A stretch of 64,000 nt of DNA, taken from assembly GCF_003369915.1 (NCBI RefSeq), contig NC_046675.1, forward strand, positions 28,086,001 to 28,150,000, written 5' to 3'. Positions 38,248 to 60,462 of the stretch are shown piece by piece. The position numbers and the translations under genes were made by a program. Each line of letters starts with the position of its first letter. Positions within the stretch are counted from its first letter, which is position 1. Source of the DNA: Drosophila miranda (lineage: Eukaryota; Arthropoda; Insecta; Diptera; Drosophilidae). Under the pieces are notes generated by a model, which was given only the letters and a program-made list of their open reading frames with translations, was not told the origin of the DNA and searched no databases.

Positions 38248-38517
38248 ATTCTCAAACAAATTTCAAGCCATAAAGGCGGCCCAGATGTTGGCAGCACCCT
38301 GCTGAAGAAGCTTCTTCGTGAGGATCGTACGGTGCTGGCAGCAGCTGTGCCGCCTTTGAAATTTGTTAAAGAGTTTATCGAAGGTCCTGCTGAGCGTCAC
38401 CCAACTCCAACTCCCATAACAATAACAGATAACCCTCTGAATAAAAAAAAAACGATGTTATACTTACAATTTGCAAGTATTAGTACGATTTTGTTCACGA
38501 CACTTTCAGTTCTTTAG
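38248..38517 (+). other. Coding-like open frame after the l(3)neo38 stop
   Basis: A frame closed by TAA at 38245 and ending at the stop codon 38515-38517 reads GGPDVGSTLLKKLLREDRTV then AAAVPPLKFVKEFIEGPAE in a protein-like way. It begins 25 nt past the l(3)neo38 stop and is in another frame. Splicing could include it, for example exon 4 (ending 38013, phase 1) to an AG at 38283-38284. It could equally be chance. Confidence 0.35.
38256..38366. repeat. Long imperfect inverted repeat (hairpin) in l(3)neo38 3' UTR
   Basis: Left arm 38256-38266 plus 38274-38298, right arm 38331-38366: 36 bp pair with four mismatches and one 7-nt bulge (38267-38273). The 32-nt loop contains a second perfect palindrome GAAGAAGCTTCTTC (38304-38317). 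A direct repeat TGAGGATCGTAC occurs at 38221-38232 (at the stop codon) and 38319-38330. As RNA this could form a stable stem. Confidence 0.85.
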
Positions 38518-38806
38518 CTTTAGTTCTTTCAGTTGAGATTTTCGCACAAAAGTTAAGTAAATTATATAAAGAGAGTATATGAGAGGAGCGGAGAGGAAAG
38601 TAAATGTACAAACAAAACAAAACAAAGCAAGATACGGAACAGATTTAAGATGATTTCGAAATTTAGTATGCGCATACATGTTATAAGGGAAGACTCACCA
38701 TACCATACCACCATACAAAAAAAGTTACTTTCATTTCTCTTTGAGGATCTGTGATCTGTAATTGCTGCATAAAAAACCCAAAACACACACACAACAATTG
38801 ACAAAA

Positions 38807-38820
38807 CTATCGATCGATAG
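38807..38820. promoter_or_regulatory. DRE-like palindrome CTATCGATCGATAG
   Basis: A 14-bp perfect palindrome that contains two overlapping ATCGAT cores of the DREF/BEAF-32 recognition sequence. Located about 590 nt downstream of the l(3)neo38 stop, not at a recognised promoter; a boundary or BEAF-type site is possible. Confidence 0.4.
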
Positions 38821-39453
38821 CTGTTCTAAGAATATAAGTTTTTAATTTGCTTAATTTTAATCAATTTATGTGCAATTAACAACAATTTTGATTTGCCTTT
38901 TGAGTTGTCTTGGTCTGTCTTCGCGAGACAACGTGTACCCACTCGTACGATTCATTGTTTCATTGAGTTTTGGTTTCCCACCTACTATTACTCACTCTTT
39001 TGCGCATATTAATGAAGTAAGGAACCCTAAAATGAAATTTATTTCTAGTCTTGTATTTTATTTTACCAATAGACAGTAGTAGAGGGGAGCGGAGGAGCCC
39101 TCAGAGCAACCAACCCCTCAGATTCGAGGTCATGTAATTTTAAGCTTTTAAACTTGAACGAAAGGAGAACCGAACCTCCTACGCGACACACACACACACA
39201 CACTAAACAGAAAATGCAATACAAACAAGAAAAATACTTGCATCTTTGCATGCCCCCAACTTCCAGCCATCGTCATTCTTTAGAGCAGAGAGAACTACCA
39301 CAAAAAAGAAAACTGCAACAATATCTATGTGTAATAGATAGATAGATACACACACACACACACCTATATCCAGCTTACCAATCAATAACTGATAACCAAC
39401 AAAAAAGAAAAAACAAAACAAATTACAAATAAGAACAGTATAGACAGAAGCCA

Positions 39454-39513
39454 CAGATACCAGATACCAGATATCAGATACCAGATACAAGATAGCAGGA
39501 TAGCAGATACCAG
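39454..39513. repeat. CAGATAC minisatellite
   Basis: About eight degenerate copies of a 7-8 nt word (CAGATACC / CAGATATC / AGATAGCAGG) in tandem, in A/T-rich non-coding sequence. Confidence 0.8.
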
Positions 39514-42500
39514 TAGGCACAGCAGATCAACAAACAAATATTGCAATTTGCTAAACCAATAAGAAAAACAATAACCGAGAAGTAAACTGTATAAAACAAT
39601 ATTTTTATATATATAAAACAAAAGGAAACAGAATAGGAATAAAGGCATAAAACAATAACCGAAATAAAGTGCAAACACTTCGTGCGAGTGACAACGTAAT
39701 TTACTGTTCAAATACAAAGCATTTTTGAGATTAACGATAAACGTACCATGAATCCCCATACAAGAGGCATACAAGGCTATGCTTCACTCATGATACGATA
39801 TGATATGATACGATATGCATCCTCGTACGTACACTTGTATAGTTAATATATGACTGCTTCAAACTAATATACGCTAATATACAGAAGATACAGATACATA
39901 CAGAACATATAGATTTACAGACACACAACTCCCAAATGACCCTTCGTGCTCGAACTTTGATGCCGAAGAGTATGAGAGTACCTCCTGCAGAGTTCGAGCT
40001 CGAGAGGGTCATTCAATATTGTTTGGTTTTTCGACGCATTCGGAATATAGTAATGTTTCAACAGCAGCAGCAGGAGCAGAAGCAGCTGCAGCAGCAGCAG
40101 TACTAAGTGCATTTCTGTGGAATGTAATGTAATTCAAACACTTGCAGCGAAGTACAAATATTTTAGCACACCTTCAAGAAGAGAAGCCAAGCCCCCCGCC
40201 CCCGCCCCCGGCCCCGGCCCCACAAAACACAGCAGGCAACAAGCAGAGCAGCCACATGGCATACGAGGTAGACATAGAAGCAAATCGAAACGAACCACGA
40301 GACAAAAGTTAGCCAAAAAGTAAAAACAAAACACTATGCAAAAAACCTTAATACAGTTACTACATTAGAGAGGGTAGCAGCAGTAATATATTAACAAGTT
40401 TTTTCTGGCCAAGCAAGCGCTAACTTGGCGACTCTCCAAATGTTGTAACCCCATCCATCATCCATCACCAATCACCCATCAGCCGTCAGTCACCCCCCGC
40501 CCAGAGACAATTTATAAACAAAAGTGACAATTTATAAATAATTAAGCGACCTTCACACAGCAAACACAGAAAATGAAAAGTTATTATTTTGCAATTGATT
40601 TTCTTGGTCTCTCTCCTAACAAACAAAATACTTAAAATCGCGTAAGAGAATATAAAACAATAAGTTAATAAACAAAAAGTTGCAATAAATGACAAACAAA
40701 TGAAATTAAATCACTCAGGGATAAAGCCTCCAAAAGAAAACAAAAAAAAAACATAAAATAAATGCAATATTTTAAAAATGAAACAAAAACGAAAAACGAA
40801 AACAAAACAAAAATTTAATCTAATGTGAAAAGTACATTTTAAAGTTACGAAAATATTTTAGTATAATACAAGAAGGACGAAAACAAAACAAAACAAAATT
40901 TTTTAGAAATTTGCACAAATTTTTGGCATTTTATAAACGCAAAATAAAAAACATAAAACAAAACAAACAAAACATAAAAAGCGAACAAACAACAAAATGA
41001 CGAAATAGAAACATATTTTCTCACATTTCATTGGCTTAGCGAAGGTATAAAAACTACAGAATAGATCATAACAGAACAGAAAAGAACAGACAGAAATCAT
41101 AATATATTGTATACATAGACAAACGGTCCGTGCAACATTTAGTGCATTTATATAAAAACAAAAACAAAAAACAAAACCATAGATAAACAACAGTTCATAT
41201 TTACAGGAAAGGATCGATCGAGAGATCGAGAGTATTGAGTATACAAAAATTTGAAATTAAATAAAAGGAAGGCAGGTCAGGAAGGTGCGGTGCGGTGGCC
41301 AAAGATGAAGTTTTAAGTGTAGTTAGAGCGCGATGGTCTGGTCGGAATACGAGTGCAGTGCAGGTTAAGGTTCAGGCAGCAAAAGAAGGCAGAATCGGCG
41401 AGTATACATTCGATATACAACTTCGATATATTTAAACAAAAAACACTACTCGTATATGAAAACTGTGTGTATTGAATTTATGTGTAGTGTCTGCTAGGAA
41501 AGTTGAGGAAGGATGTTGAGGATATTGAGGATATTGAGGATATTGAAGATGGATGGAGAAGAGCTAAATACATTTAAGGTTAGATTTTCTGCGAAAGGAC
41601 TGAAGTTAAGGCAACGTAGCGTTTAGATGCAAAATTGAATTGAAAACCGAGTGTTATGGATAATGGAGCGTGCGCGAATGCGAATGGTGACGAAAATTAT
41701 TTGTTTAAGGCTGGACTTTGTAATTTCAAGCAAAAAACGATAGTAGACAAAACAAAAACAAAAACAAAAACATGTAAAATGCAGATACAATATTTTTATA
41801 ATTAAAACAAATCGAAACCCAAACCCTGTTCTTAATATGTTTAACTCAACTCTGCAATTATCGTTAAAGACGTATTTACTGTTTGTGATCCAAAATTCAT
41901 TATTTAAACGTAAATCACAAGGAAGATACATTTGTTGCATGGGCAAGGTTTGAACTAAACATCGGATCAGATCAGATCGGATCAGGGTTCGTGTGGCAAC
42001 AACCTCACAACTTAAAGACACTATGCAAATACATAGAACAGAACGGACGAAACACTCGTGATTTTTAATACGGGTCATATGCAAAGGTTCAAAACTTTAT
42101 AGCGACTCGATTTGCAATGTTTTGCAGGTATGTCAAACCTCGACCTTGGACGGTGGACAGTACTTTTGAGGATTATGCGAACCCTTAGAAATAGAGCAGG
42201 AACAGTAACTTGTACTTAATTGAAAGAAGATATAAACAAAAAACAACAGCCACTTTGAAATATATTTACTTGAATCAAATAATATTAATGAGTATATATA
42301 ACTTTGTACTTGAATAATATTTTATTTATATATACCTTAAGTCAATAAAAATTCTAATAAATTATAATCACCTAAAAATGTGTTTTACTCAAATTCTTTG
42401 TTTTGGGTTTATATTGTCAAAGGGATTTTTCGGGAAGAATATCTATCATTCTTTCCCTTTTATTCTTATAGTACTACAATAAGACAAACATTTAACGCAC

Positions 42501-42979
42501 TACCCAAGGCCCTAAATCCACGGCTTACAGAGACCAGAGAACAGGTATCGGGATAGAGATATATTTAGACAAGAAATGAAATGCATAAATAGGTAAAAAA
42601 CTTTCCAAGGTAAGATAAGCTTGAAAAACAGAGTTTTAATATTAATATAAGGAAATATTGTATAAAGATGTGCATACCACGGGTTGACAAGCAACAAGTG
42701 TTGAAATGACGTAACATTTACGTCACTTCCCACTTACGTTTTATGCATATTTTGTTTAAAACTTATTTGAGCCCTTAAAATTGCTCAATATTGTAGAAAA
42801 TAGTTTCAACATTCGGTTAAAATTACATAAGCAGGGCTGAGGGTTCTATCTAACTAGTAATATCAAATAGAATATCAAAATCGAAAATCAATCTCAAAAT
42901 CCCATCTTTGACTTAGAACGATTAACCCATTGTAGACCAAGGAGTATTTAAATATTCCATCGAAAATAAGGGAAATTTA

Positions 42980-45900
42980 ATCATTTTAGCGCAGTCCAGG
43001 TGAAAGATTCGTAGGGTTTGTTGCAATTCAAAAGGAAGGATCGGTAACGTACATTTTAAAAATGAGACGGTATATTTCTGAGGGTCATACTGTATGTACT
43101 GACTCGGTATGAAACGGTAATATTCTGCATACCCTAGAAAAAAGAGTATTATAGAATTGCGGAAATGTTTGTCATCCCAAGCTCTAATTAATGAAGAAAG
43201 AAGTCAGTCTCTGTTATACAGCTACTTCAACGATATTTGGCAATATTTGCAATATTCTCTTTCGGTTTTTTTGCTTGACCTTTATCGCTAAAACCTTTTT
43301 TCCGACAAAATCCAATAAAAGCAAGTACTTAAATACTTACTTAAATAAACCAGTCAAGTAGAAAATAGTTTAATTCATTGGATACAATTATGTGGGCATA
43401 GATAAAGGCCCGGTTGACAACATTTAAATCCTTGTCGCTCACATTAAAAAAAGTTCGATTTGGCGCGCACCACTCGGTATATTTTTTAAATGAGACCGTA
43501 TATTTCGGTGCTGTTCTCAGGGTCATACTGTAGAAATACTGGTTTTCGCCGCGCTCCCATGGTATTTTTGTCAATTTCATCAATCTATTAATTTAATTTT
43601 CAATGCTATATAGAAATCCAATAAAAGGAAGTATTTCGAATAAGCCAATCATGTATAGAATTGATTCATCAATCGTACAAAATTTAGTGGGCATGGCTAA
43701 ATGTCCTATATAGATAGTATTATTCAACGGAACAAAGAATTGGTCGTTTTTTGAATCGAATTTGAGTTCGCCGCAGTTCGCCCCAGTTCGCTTTAGCAAC
43801 AATGAGTCTCATTCCATACACAATGTTGCGGCAACATTTACTTGAAAACCGTTTTTTGGTCAAAATAAAATACTTACAAGCAATTTAAAGAAGCAATCTT
43901 GTAGAAAATGCATTTATCTATGGGATAAAGCTAAGTGGGAAAATCTATAGCTTGAAATATAGGCAATACCCGATTCGCCGCAGTTTCGCTTTTGCAACAA
44001 TGAGTCTCATTCCATACACAAACATGTTGCTAATTCCATGCACACATACCCTGGGGGAAATGAATGTTATAGAATTGTGAATACGTTTGTCTTCCAAGGC
44101 TCAGTAGGTATCAGGATCGACATAAATATACAAGATACTAATAAGGTACTTGAATATGTCTAAAGAATATCAATTTGAGAAAAGGTCTTAATAAATTACG
44201 TTCGATCTTCATATAAAATTAGCGAAATAGGGTGTACAAAGGGCCTATACACGCATCATGTCTTCAAATACCAGCAACATTGCGACTGTTTTTTTTTTGT
44301 TGAACTATTTTGTTTAAACCTTGTTTTAGTCAAAATACAATAAAATCAAGGACTAAAAACTGGCCAGTTAAGTAGAAAATTGATTCATTAATCGTATAAA
44401 ATTATGTGGGCATAGATAAAGGCCCGGTTGACAACATTTAAATCCTTGTCGCTCACATTCAAAAAAGTTCAATTTGGCGCGCACCACTCGGTATATTTTT
44501 CAAATGAGACCGTATATGAGGGTCATACTGTAGAAACTGGTTTTCGCCGCGCTCCCATGCGGTGTTTTTTTAGTGCTAAATGGTATTTTTGTCATTTATT
44601 AATTTCATTTTCAATGTTATATAAAAATCCAATAAATGCAAGTATTTCGAATAGGCCAATCATGTATAGAATTGATTCATCAATCGTACAAAATTGAGTG
44701 GACATGGCTAAATGTTCTATATAGATAGTATTATTCAACGGAACAAAGAATTGGTCGTTTTTTAAATCGAATTTGAGTTCGCCGCAGTTCGCCGCAGTTC
44801 GCCCCAGTTCGCTTTAGCAGCAATGAGTCTCATTCCATACACAATGTTGCGGCAACATTTACTTGAAAACCGTTTTTTGGTCAAAATAAAATACTTACAA
44901 GCAATTTAAAGAAGCAATCTTGTAGAAAATGCATTTATCTATGGGATAAAGCTAAGTGGGAAAATCTATAGCTTGAAATATAGGCAATACCCGATTCGCC
45001 GCAGTTTCGCTTTTGCAACAATGAGTCTCATTCCATACACAAACATGTTGCTAATTCCATGCACACATACCCTGGGGGAAATGAATGTTATAGAATTGTG
45101 AATACGTTTGTCTTCCAAGGCTCAGTAGGTATCAGGATCGACATAAATATACAAGATACTAATAAGGTACTTGAATATGTCTAAAGAATATCAATTTGAG
45201 AAAAGGTCTTAATAAATTACGTTCGATCTTCATATAAAATTAGCGAAATAGGGTGTACAAAGGGCCTATACACGCATCATGTCTTCAAATACCAGCAACA
45301 TTGCGACTGTTTTTTTTTTGTTGAACTATTTTGTTTAAACCTTGTTTTAGTCAAAATACAATAAAATCAAGGACTAAAAACTGGCCAGTTAAGTAGAAAA
45401 TTGATTCATTAATCGTATAAAATTATGTGGGCATAGATAAAGGCCCGGTTGACAACATTTAAATCCTTGTCGCTCACATTCAAAAAAGTTCAATTTGGCG
45501 CGCACCACTCGGTATATTTTTCAAATGAGACCGTATATGAGGGTCATACTGTAGAAACTGGTTTTCGCCGCGCTCCCATGCGGTGTTTTTTTAGTGCTAA
45601 ATGGTATTTTTGTCATTTATTAATTTCATTTTCAATGTTATATAAAAATCCAATAAATGCAAGTATTTCGAATAGGCCAATCATGTATAGAATTGATTCA
45701 TCAATCGTACAAAATTGAGTGGACATGGCTAAATGTTCTATATAGATAGTATTATTCAACGGAACAAAGAATTGGTCGTTTTTTAAATCGAATTTGAGTT
45801 CGCCGCAGTTCGCCGCAGTTTCGCTTTAGCAACAATGAGTCTCGTTCCATACACAATGTTGCACATTCCATACACACTGTTGCGGCAACATTTACTTGAA

Positions 45901-46720
45901 AACCGTTTTTTGGTCAAAATAAAATACTTACAAGCAATTCAAAGAAGCAATCTTGTAAAAAATGTATTTATCTATGCGATAAAGCTAAGTGGGAAAATCT
46001 ATAGCTTGAAATATAGGCAATACCCGATTCGCCGCAGTTTCGCTTTTGCAACAATGAGTCTCATTCCATACACAAACATGTTGCTAATTCCATGCACACA
46101 TACCCTGGGGGAAATGAATGTTATAGAATTGTGAATACGTTTGTCTTCCAAGGCTCAGTAGGTATCAGAATCGACATAAATAAATACAAGATACTAATAA
46201 GGTACTTGAATATGTCTAAAGAATATCAATTTGAGAGGAGGTCTTAATAAATTACGTTCGATCTTCATATAAAATTAGCGAAATAGGGTGTACAAAGGGA
46301 TATACACGCATCACGTCTTCAAATACCAGCAACATTGCGACTCTTTTTTGGTTGGACTTTTTCGTTTAAACCTTTTTTTACAGTAAATACAATAAAAGCA
46401 AAGATTAAAAACAATCCAATCTTGTAGAAAATTTATTCGTTAATGGGATAAAATTATGTGGGCATTACTGAAAGATTTAGTTTGCCAGCATTATTCAATG
46501 GAATATTAAAATTGAGCAATATGAACGAATTTCCCTTTTCGTTTGTTTTGATTGACCTATTTCGCTACTTGTTTTTCGTTTGACTTATTTCGCTAAAACC
46601 TCTTTTCACGCAAAACGCAATAAAAGCAAGTATGAAGAATACACCAGTTAAATAGAAAACTGATTCATCAATCGTATACAATTATGTAGGCATGGTTAAA
46701 TGTTCTATATAGCTAGTAAT
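42980..46720. repeat. ~1.02-kb tandem repeat array upstream of Lk6
   Basis: Copy A 43801-44821 (1021 bp) and copy B 44822-45833 appear almost identical. Copy C from 45834 to about 46.5 kb and a leading copy before 43800 are more diverged. Inside each unit a block with CAACAATGAGTCTCATTCCA occurs twice, about 200 bp apart, and a block pairs CTCGGTATATTT with GGTCATACTG (43473/43521, 44487/44521, 45508/45542). The 89-codon open frames at 44428-44697 and 45449-45718 are identical but begin with a non-ATG codon and look non-coding. No terminal repeats or transposase are seen, so the family is unknown. Confidence 0.85.
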
Positions 46721-46769
46721 ATTCAACGGAATATCAAAAATGAGGAATATCTATAACAGAACTTGACTT

Positions 46770-46860
46770 CGTCAGTATATTTACGATATATTTTGAAAAT
46801 GCGACGATATATTTGCGAGTGTCTGACCGTACATTTCAGCGATAAATCCACGGCCCTCCC
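46770..46860. promoter_or_regulatory. Diverged promoter-like block before Lk6
   Basis: The words CAGTATATTTACGATATATTT, split here as CAGTATATTT and CGATATATTT, then GAAAATGCGACGATATATTT and GTCTGACCGTACATTT, resemble the Motif-6/Motif-1-like block of the repeat array. It sits just upstream of what looks like the Lk6 5' UTR. Confidence 0.35.
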
Positions 46861-46939
46861 TGACCATCGAATTATCTGACTGTCGGAAAAAAAACTTCGA
46901 ACGTGAAAAATGGATCGGTAGCTGGGAAAGATACTTTTA

Positions 46940-47703
46940 AGCGAAATACGCAAAGAAAACGGCTTTTGTCCGCTATTTCAGCGATTTTTTTTGTGTTGTA
47001 ATCAGCAGGAATAATTTGTTAACAACGACCAGCCTACACCACCCGTCAGTTCCAGCAGAAAACAACACAATTATTGCAATAGAATTACTTCTGCACCACA
47101 CAACACCCAACTATAGCACAGCCAGCCAAGCCCACAAAGGAAAGGTGAAACGCAAAAAAAAAATAATTAAGTCGAAAACCAAAACGGAATAAAGGAATAA
47201 ATCCAACAAATTTTGCTTGCTTTGCCGATGGGATGAGAGAAATCAGCAGTCACCCACACCAACAACACTCCAACTACTAATAAATTTGACCAAAACCCGT
47301 CGTTACGCAGTCGCCATCAGGAATACAATTGCCAAGCCAGCCCAACCGAAAGAATCAAATTAATTCACACACCACACTCGCATTTCTTGGGAATTGGATT
47401 AAAAAAAGTATCAAGCAGAAAAAATATTTTCAACCAGCCACCATTTTGAATGAGCTGAAGCAACAGAAAGAGCGAGAGCGCAACGCAGCCGAAGCAGCAG
47501 CAGCAGCGCTGCTGACATCAACGCTGTTTCTTGCAGCTGGCGGAGGACCGGACCGGGGAAGCCGTCACAAACCAAACCCCCTTCTAGCCTGTTCTTTTGC
47601 GTTGCTACTATTTTCATCTATCGGGAAGCGAAGCCGAAACTGTGCCTGGTGTTCATTCTTTGGCTACAAATAGTGTCCAGCGAAAACGTCAACTCCCGAA
47701 AAT
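46940..47703 (+). other. Probable Lk6 5' UTR
   Basis: CAACA-rich, unique sequence running to the ATG at 47704, typical of fly leader exons, with several short upstream open frames. An open frame at 47329-47673 on the same strand is probably a by-product of low stop density. The transcription start is not resolved. Confidence 0.45.
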
Positions 47704-57330
<9,627 letters not shown>

Positions 57331-57754
57331 GCTAGTGGCTCCATGCCCTATGCCGCCTTTCCGCTTTTCGAAATGTGTATCTTTGTTTTCATAACTGCGC
57401 CAAAATGCATAGTTTTGTGGCGTTTTCTACGCACATTCTCAAATTCAACTTTCCAGTTCTATAACTTTGCTTTGTTTGGTGCAACATTTCATTAAACCGT
57501 GAAACGCAAAAGCGAAAAATCCTACTTAAAATTCCGTCATTGTAACAGATACAAATACAGTTACAGATATAAAATTGTGGTAAGGAAGGAGCAAGATGAT
57601 TGTAAGAGCGAATGGAATTGGCCTTCAAAGAGCAATTGTCTACGCTGTTTGGAAACGAAAAGCCAAAGTCGTTCAAGATAAAAAAACGTACTTTTTTTAT
57701 AAAAAAGATTCAAAAATTGTAATTTGTATTGAACTATAATTTTTTATTATGAAA

Positions 57755-57760
57755 AATAAA
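57755..57760 (+). terminator. Polyadenylation signal of Lk6
   Basis: AATAAA 425 nt after the stop codon, followed by A/T-rich and then GTGTTT sequence. Other A-rich signals lie further right (to about 58.6 kb). Confidence 0.5.
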
Positions 57761-59871
57761 AACGAATACAAGAAGTGTTTAAGCGAGAGATGCATTAACA
57801 ATTTAACATTTTTCTGTCCTATAATCCTGTACTATTTCCATGTAACTTCTGACAATTTTTTTTGAAACCTTGTGTAGTCTCTTTATGTTTCGAATAACCG
57901 ATGGCAAGAGAAAGAAATCGAGTTCAATAATTATAAAGAAACACATCCAAACAGCCACAGGCATAGCTTAAGCGATGACTAAGATATTTTCAAGAAACTC
58001 CGGCGTGCAGATATGTCTATTCCAGTTTCAAGTCTGCCCTTCGTCACATTTGTTGAAATTTCTTGGTCCGCTACAAGCATTCTTTCGAAAACTTTTGGAG
58101 AGTGTATATTTTTTTAAGCCCTGACAAAAGAAAAAGATTCTACATTGAAATGTACACCCACTAACACACAACACAAAAAAAACACGAGCACTATAGAGAA
58201 ACCTAAGGGTTTTGTTCTTGACATTTAACGATGCTGAACAATTTTTGCTGGGCGTAAATAAAGGTAAAACAAACAAACAAAAGAAATTGTGTTAAATACA
58301 TAATTATAATAATATTTAACAAAAATTGTGATATAAAATGTAAATGTAAATGCACCTGAAGAAATCTATCTATCAAATGACGCTGTGCCATCAACAACAA
58401 CAACAACAACCACACCACACTTCAAAGTACTGTTAAGGCCGCCAGAAGGAGGAGGAGGAAGTTTCCACAATCTTTATTTGTTTACGTCCCACAAAATCAA
58501 TGTCAAGTGCATCAATCCATCAATACTTCTATTTTTCCAGTAAACTGTAACTTACACTAAAAACTTCCATCTAAAACAAAACAAAGAAAACCCAACAAAA
58601 ATACAAAAAAAAGTATAAAAAAACTAAAAAAATCCTTATTATAAAATTTAAAAAAGGAAACGAAGATGAAACGATGGCAAAACAGCATCGAGTTCGAGTT
58701 CAGTTAAAGTTGAAGAACATACAATTTATAAAACGACGGCGTCCAGAACATTTTTAACTATTGATCTATTCCTACAGAAGCAATTAGGTTTGCATTAAAA
58801 CAATTTGAGCATATGGAATCGCATTCGTTTTTATTGGTTAAGCTGTGAGGAATGTTTGGCAACGAAACAAAAAACAAAACAACAAACAAATTAACTAAGA
58901 TACGATACTACTACACTCATTTGAGATGAAATCCTTAGTTTTCGAATGTCCGTTAAACTTACGTTACGAGTAATCTATTAAGCTGTTGAACACGAACCGA
59001 ACCGAACCGAACCGAACACTGGTTGAGAGCTGCTTTAGAGAGAGTGTCGAAAAAAACAAGAGACCGACCGACCGACCGGACAGAGGGGAAAGTGGAGAGT
59101 AAAAGTGCAACTAATTGATAAATCAACTGAATAATAAAATTAATTGAAATGTTTGTATGACAAATTTGTTTAAACATAATTGCTGCAAGAGCTATAAATA
59201 AAAGGAAAATAAAAATGCGACAAGGATAAAGTAAACCTTCAACAAACGAAAGAGTCGATATTGTTTTATACATAAAAAAAAGTCAATAAAAATGCAAAAT
59301 ATACAAAATGTTAAATCTTGTGTTGTTAGTCTCAAAGTCAAGCATCAGGACTTCAATTATTTAATGCATATATGGCCGTAAAAAAACAAAGAAAAAGCTC
59401 AATAAACAAATCAATCAGCCAGCTGAAACTGTTTGTTTGATTGTACCTACATGTGTATGTTAATGCTGTGAAGGTCTTCTCCCACCGAACCGGCCGAGGG
59501 ACGCTGCCGCATGACGCACATGCAAGAAAGTTAGATGTTAGAACTAAACTAACTAGCATGCATTCAAAACACAAATACAATTACTTATCTTGGGGAAATC
59601 CCAATCCCAATCCGTGTTGAGTTGTAGATATGCAGAGATGTTGCAGGGGCGCAGCTCTATAATTCCTTGCGTCAGACTTGCTAGCTTATGGATAGGAATT
59701 ATAAACAATTACTTCCAGATGGGGGAGTTAGGATTCGAACAAAGTAGAGAACGAACGGAACGTAAAAAGTCTTTTTTATGGATTTTTGAATTTGGGTATC
59801 GAGCCACAAATCAGCTGAGAAGAAAATTTATCGATTTCAGTATTTCATGGGTGTATGGGACTATTTGTATA

Positions 59872-59882
59872 CGGTCACACTG
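59872..59882 (+). promoter_or_regulatory. Motif 1 core promoter element (CGGTCACACTG)
   Basis: Exact match to the fly Motif 1 consensus (YGGTCACACTR), the M1BP site found just around TATA-less transcription starts. A DRE-like TATCGATT lies 40-45 nt upstream at 59829-59836. Transcription of the RING ligase should begin near here, about 580 nt before its ATG. Confidence 0.75.
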
Positions 59883-60462
59883 CATCGCGAGTAAACTATG
59901 GTCTAAAAATTAATAATAATAATTTTCGATGTTAAAAAGGGGTTCAGGTGAAGAAGCAGCAGCAGGTGGGTCGAAATTTCCACAGCTGTTTGGATAAGTG
60001 TGCAATCTGCTGCCTAAAACTGACTAATTGTTGGTGATTAGTTGGACGAAAAATGGCCACTGGCCAATTGGAGTGTGTATTCCATGGTTGGAGCAAAGTA
60101 TTTTAGGTATTCATTCGGTTCGATGTACGTATTTTCACTGCCTTTTCAAGTGACAGTTTCGCTTCTGTTTCTGTTCTGTCCCCTTCCTGTTAATCCTGCT
60201 CCTCCCTTTTCAAAAGTAATAAATCAATATTGCAAATTTGTTGTGCGTGCAATGTTGTGCGGATGTGTATAGGCAATGTAATATATTTACATATGTGTAC
60301 ATATGTGGACACATAGTATAGTATGTATAGCCAGCCGAGACTGTTCTGTCGTTATATGTTGCTTTCCCATTCACATTCAAACAGATGTATACTGCTTTCA
60401 GGACAGTGTAGGAACGATTCCTTGTGATTCGGATTTGTCTGAAAAATAAGCCACAAGCAGCC

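Larger units (their letters stand above)
38518..42400. other. Long A/T-rich 3' UTR-like region
   Basis: No coding potential. Many A-runs and several AATAAA words, the last good one at 42344-42349, fit a long 3' UTR of l(3)neo38, as is common for neural fly genes. It holds a palindrome CTATCGATCGATAG (38807-38820), a CAGATAC minisatellite (39454-39513), a CAG-rich patch (40060-40101) and a GAGGATATT repeat (41517-41545). Confidence 0.5.
57331..60462. other. Lk6 3' UTR and intergenic spacer
   Basis: No coding gene supported. It contains short tandem words (CGAAC-type near 58995-59015 and GACC repeats at 59064-59077). The right part is the 5' region of the RING ligase, with the promoter elements noted at 59872. 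Confidence 0.5.

Noticed and set aside
40060..40101. CAG-rich stretch that might be an opa coding exon
   Set aside because: No flanking open frame of useful length and no splice context; it lies in 3' UTR-like sequence.
43341..43802. Minus-strand frames of 80 and 69 codons in the array
   Set aside because: They are the reverse reading of the same repeat; no similarity to transposase or reverse transcriptase is evident.
44428..45718. Two identical 89-codon frames in the repeat array
   Set aside because: Both start with a non-ATG codon, and the identity reflects the recent DNA duplication, not coding selection. The diverged leading copy does not keep the frame on this strand.
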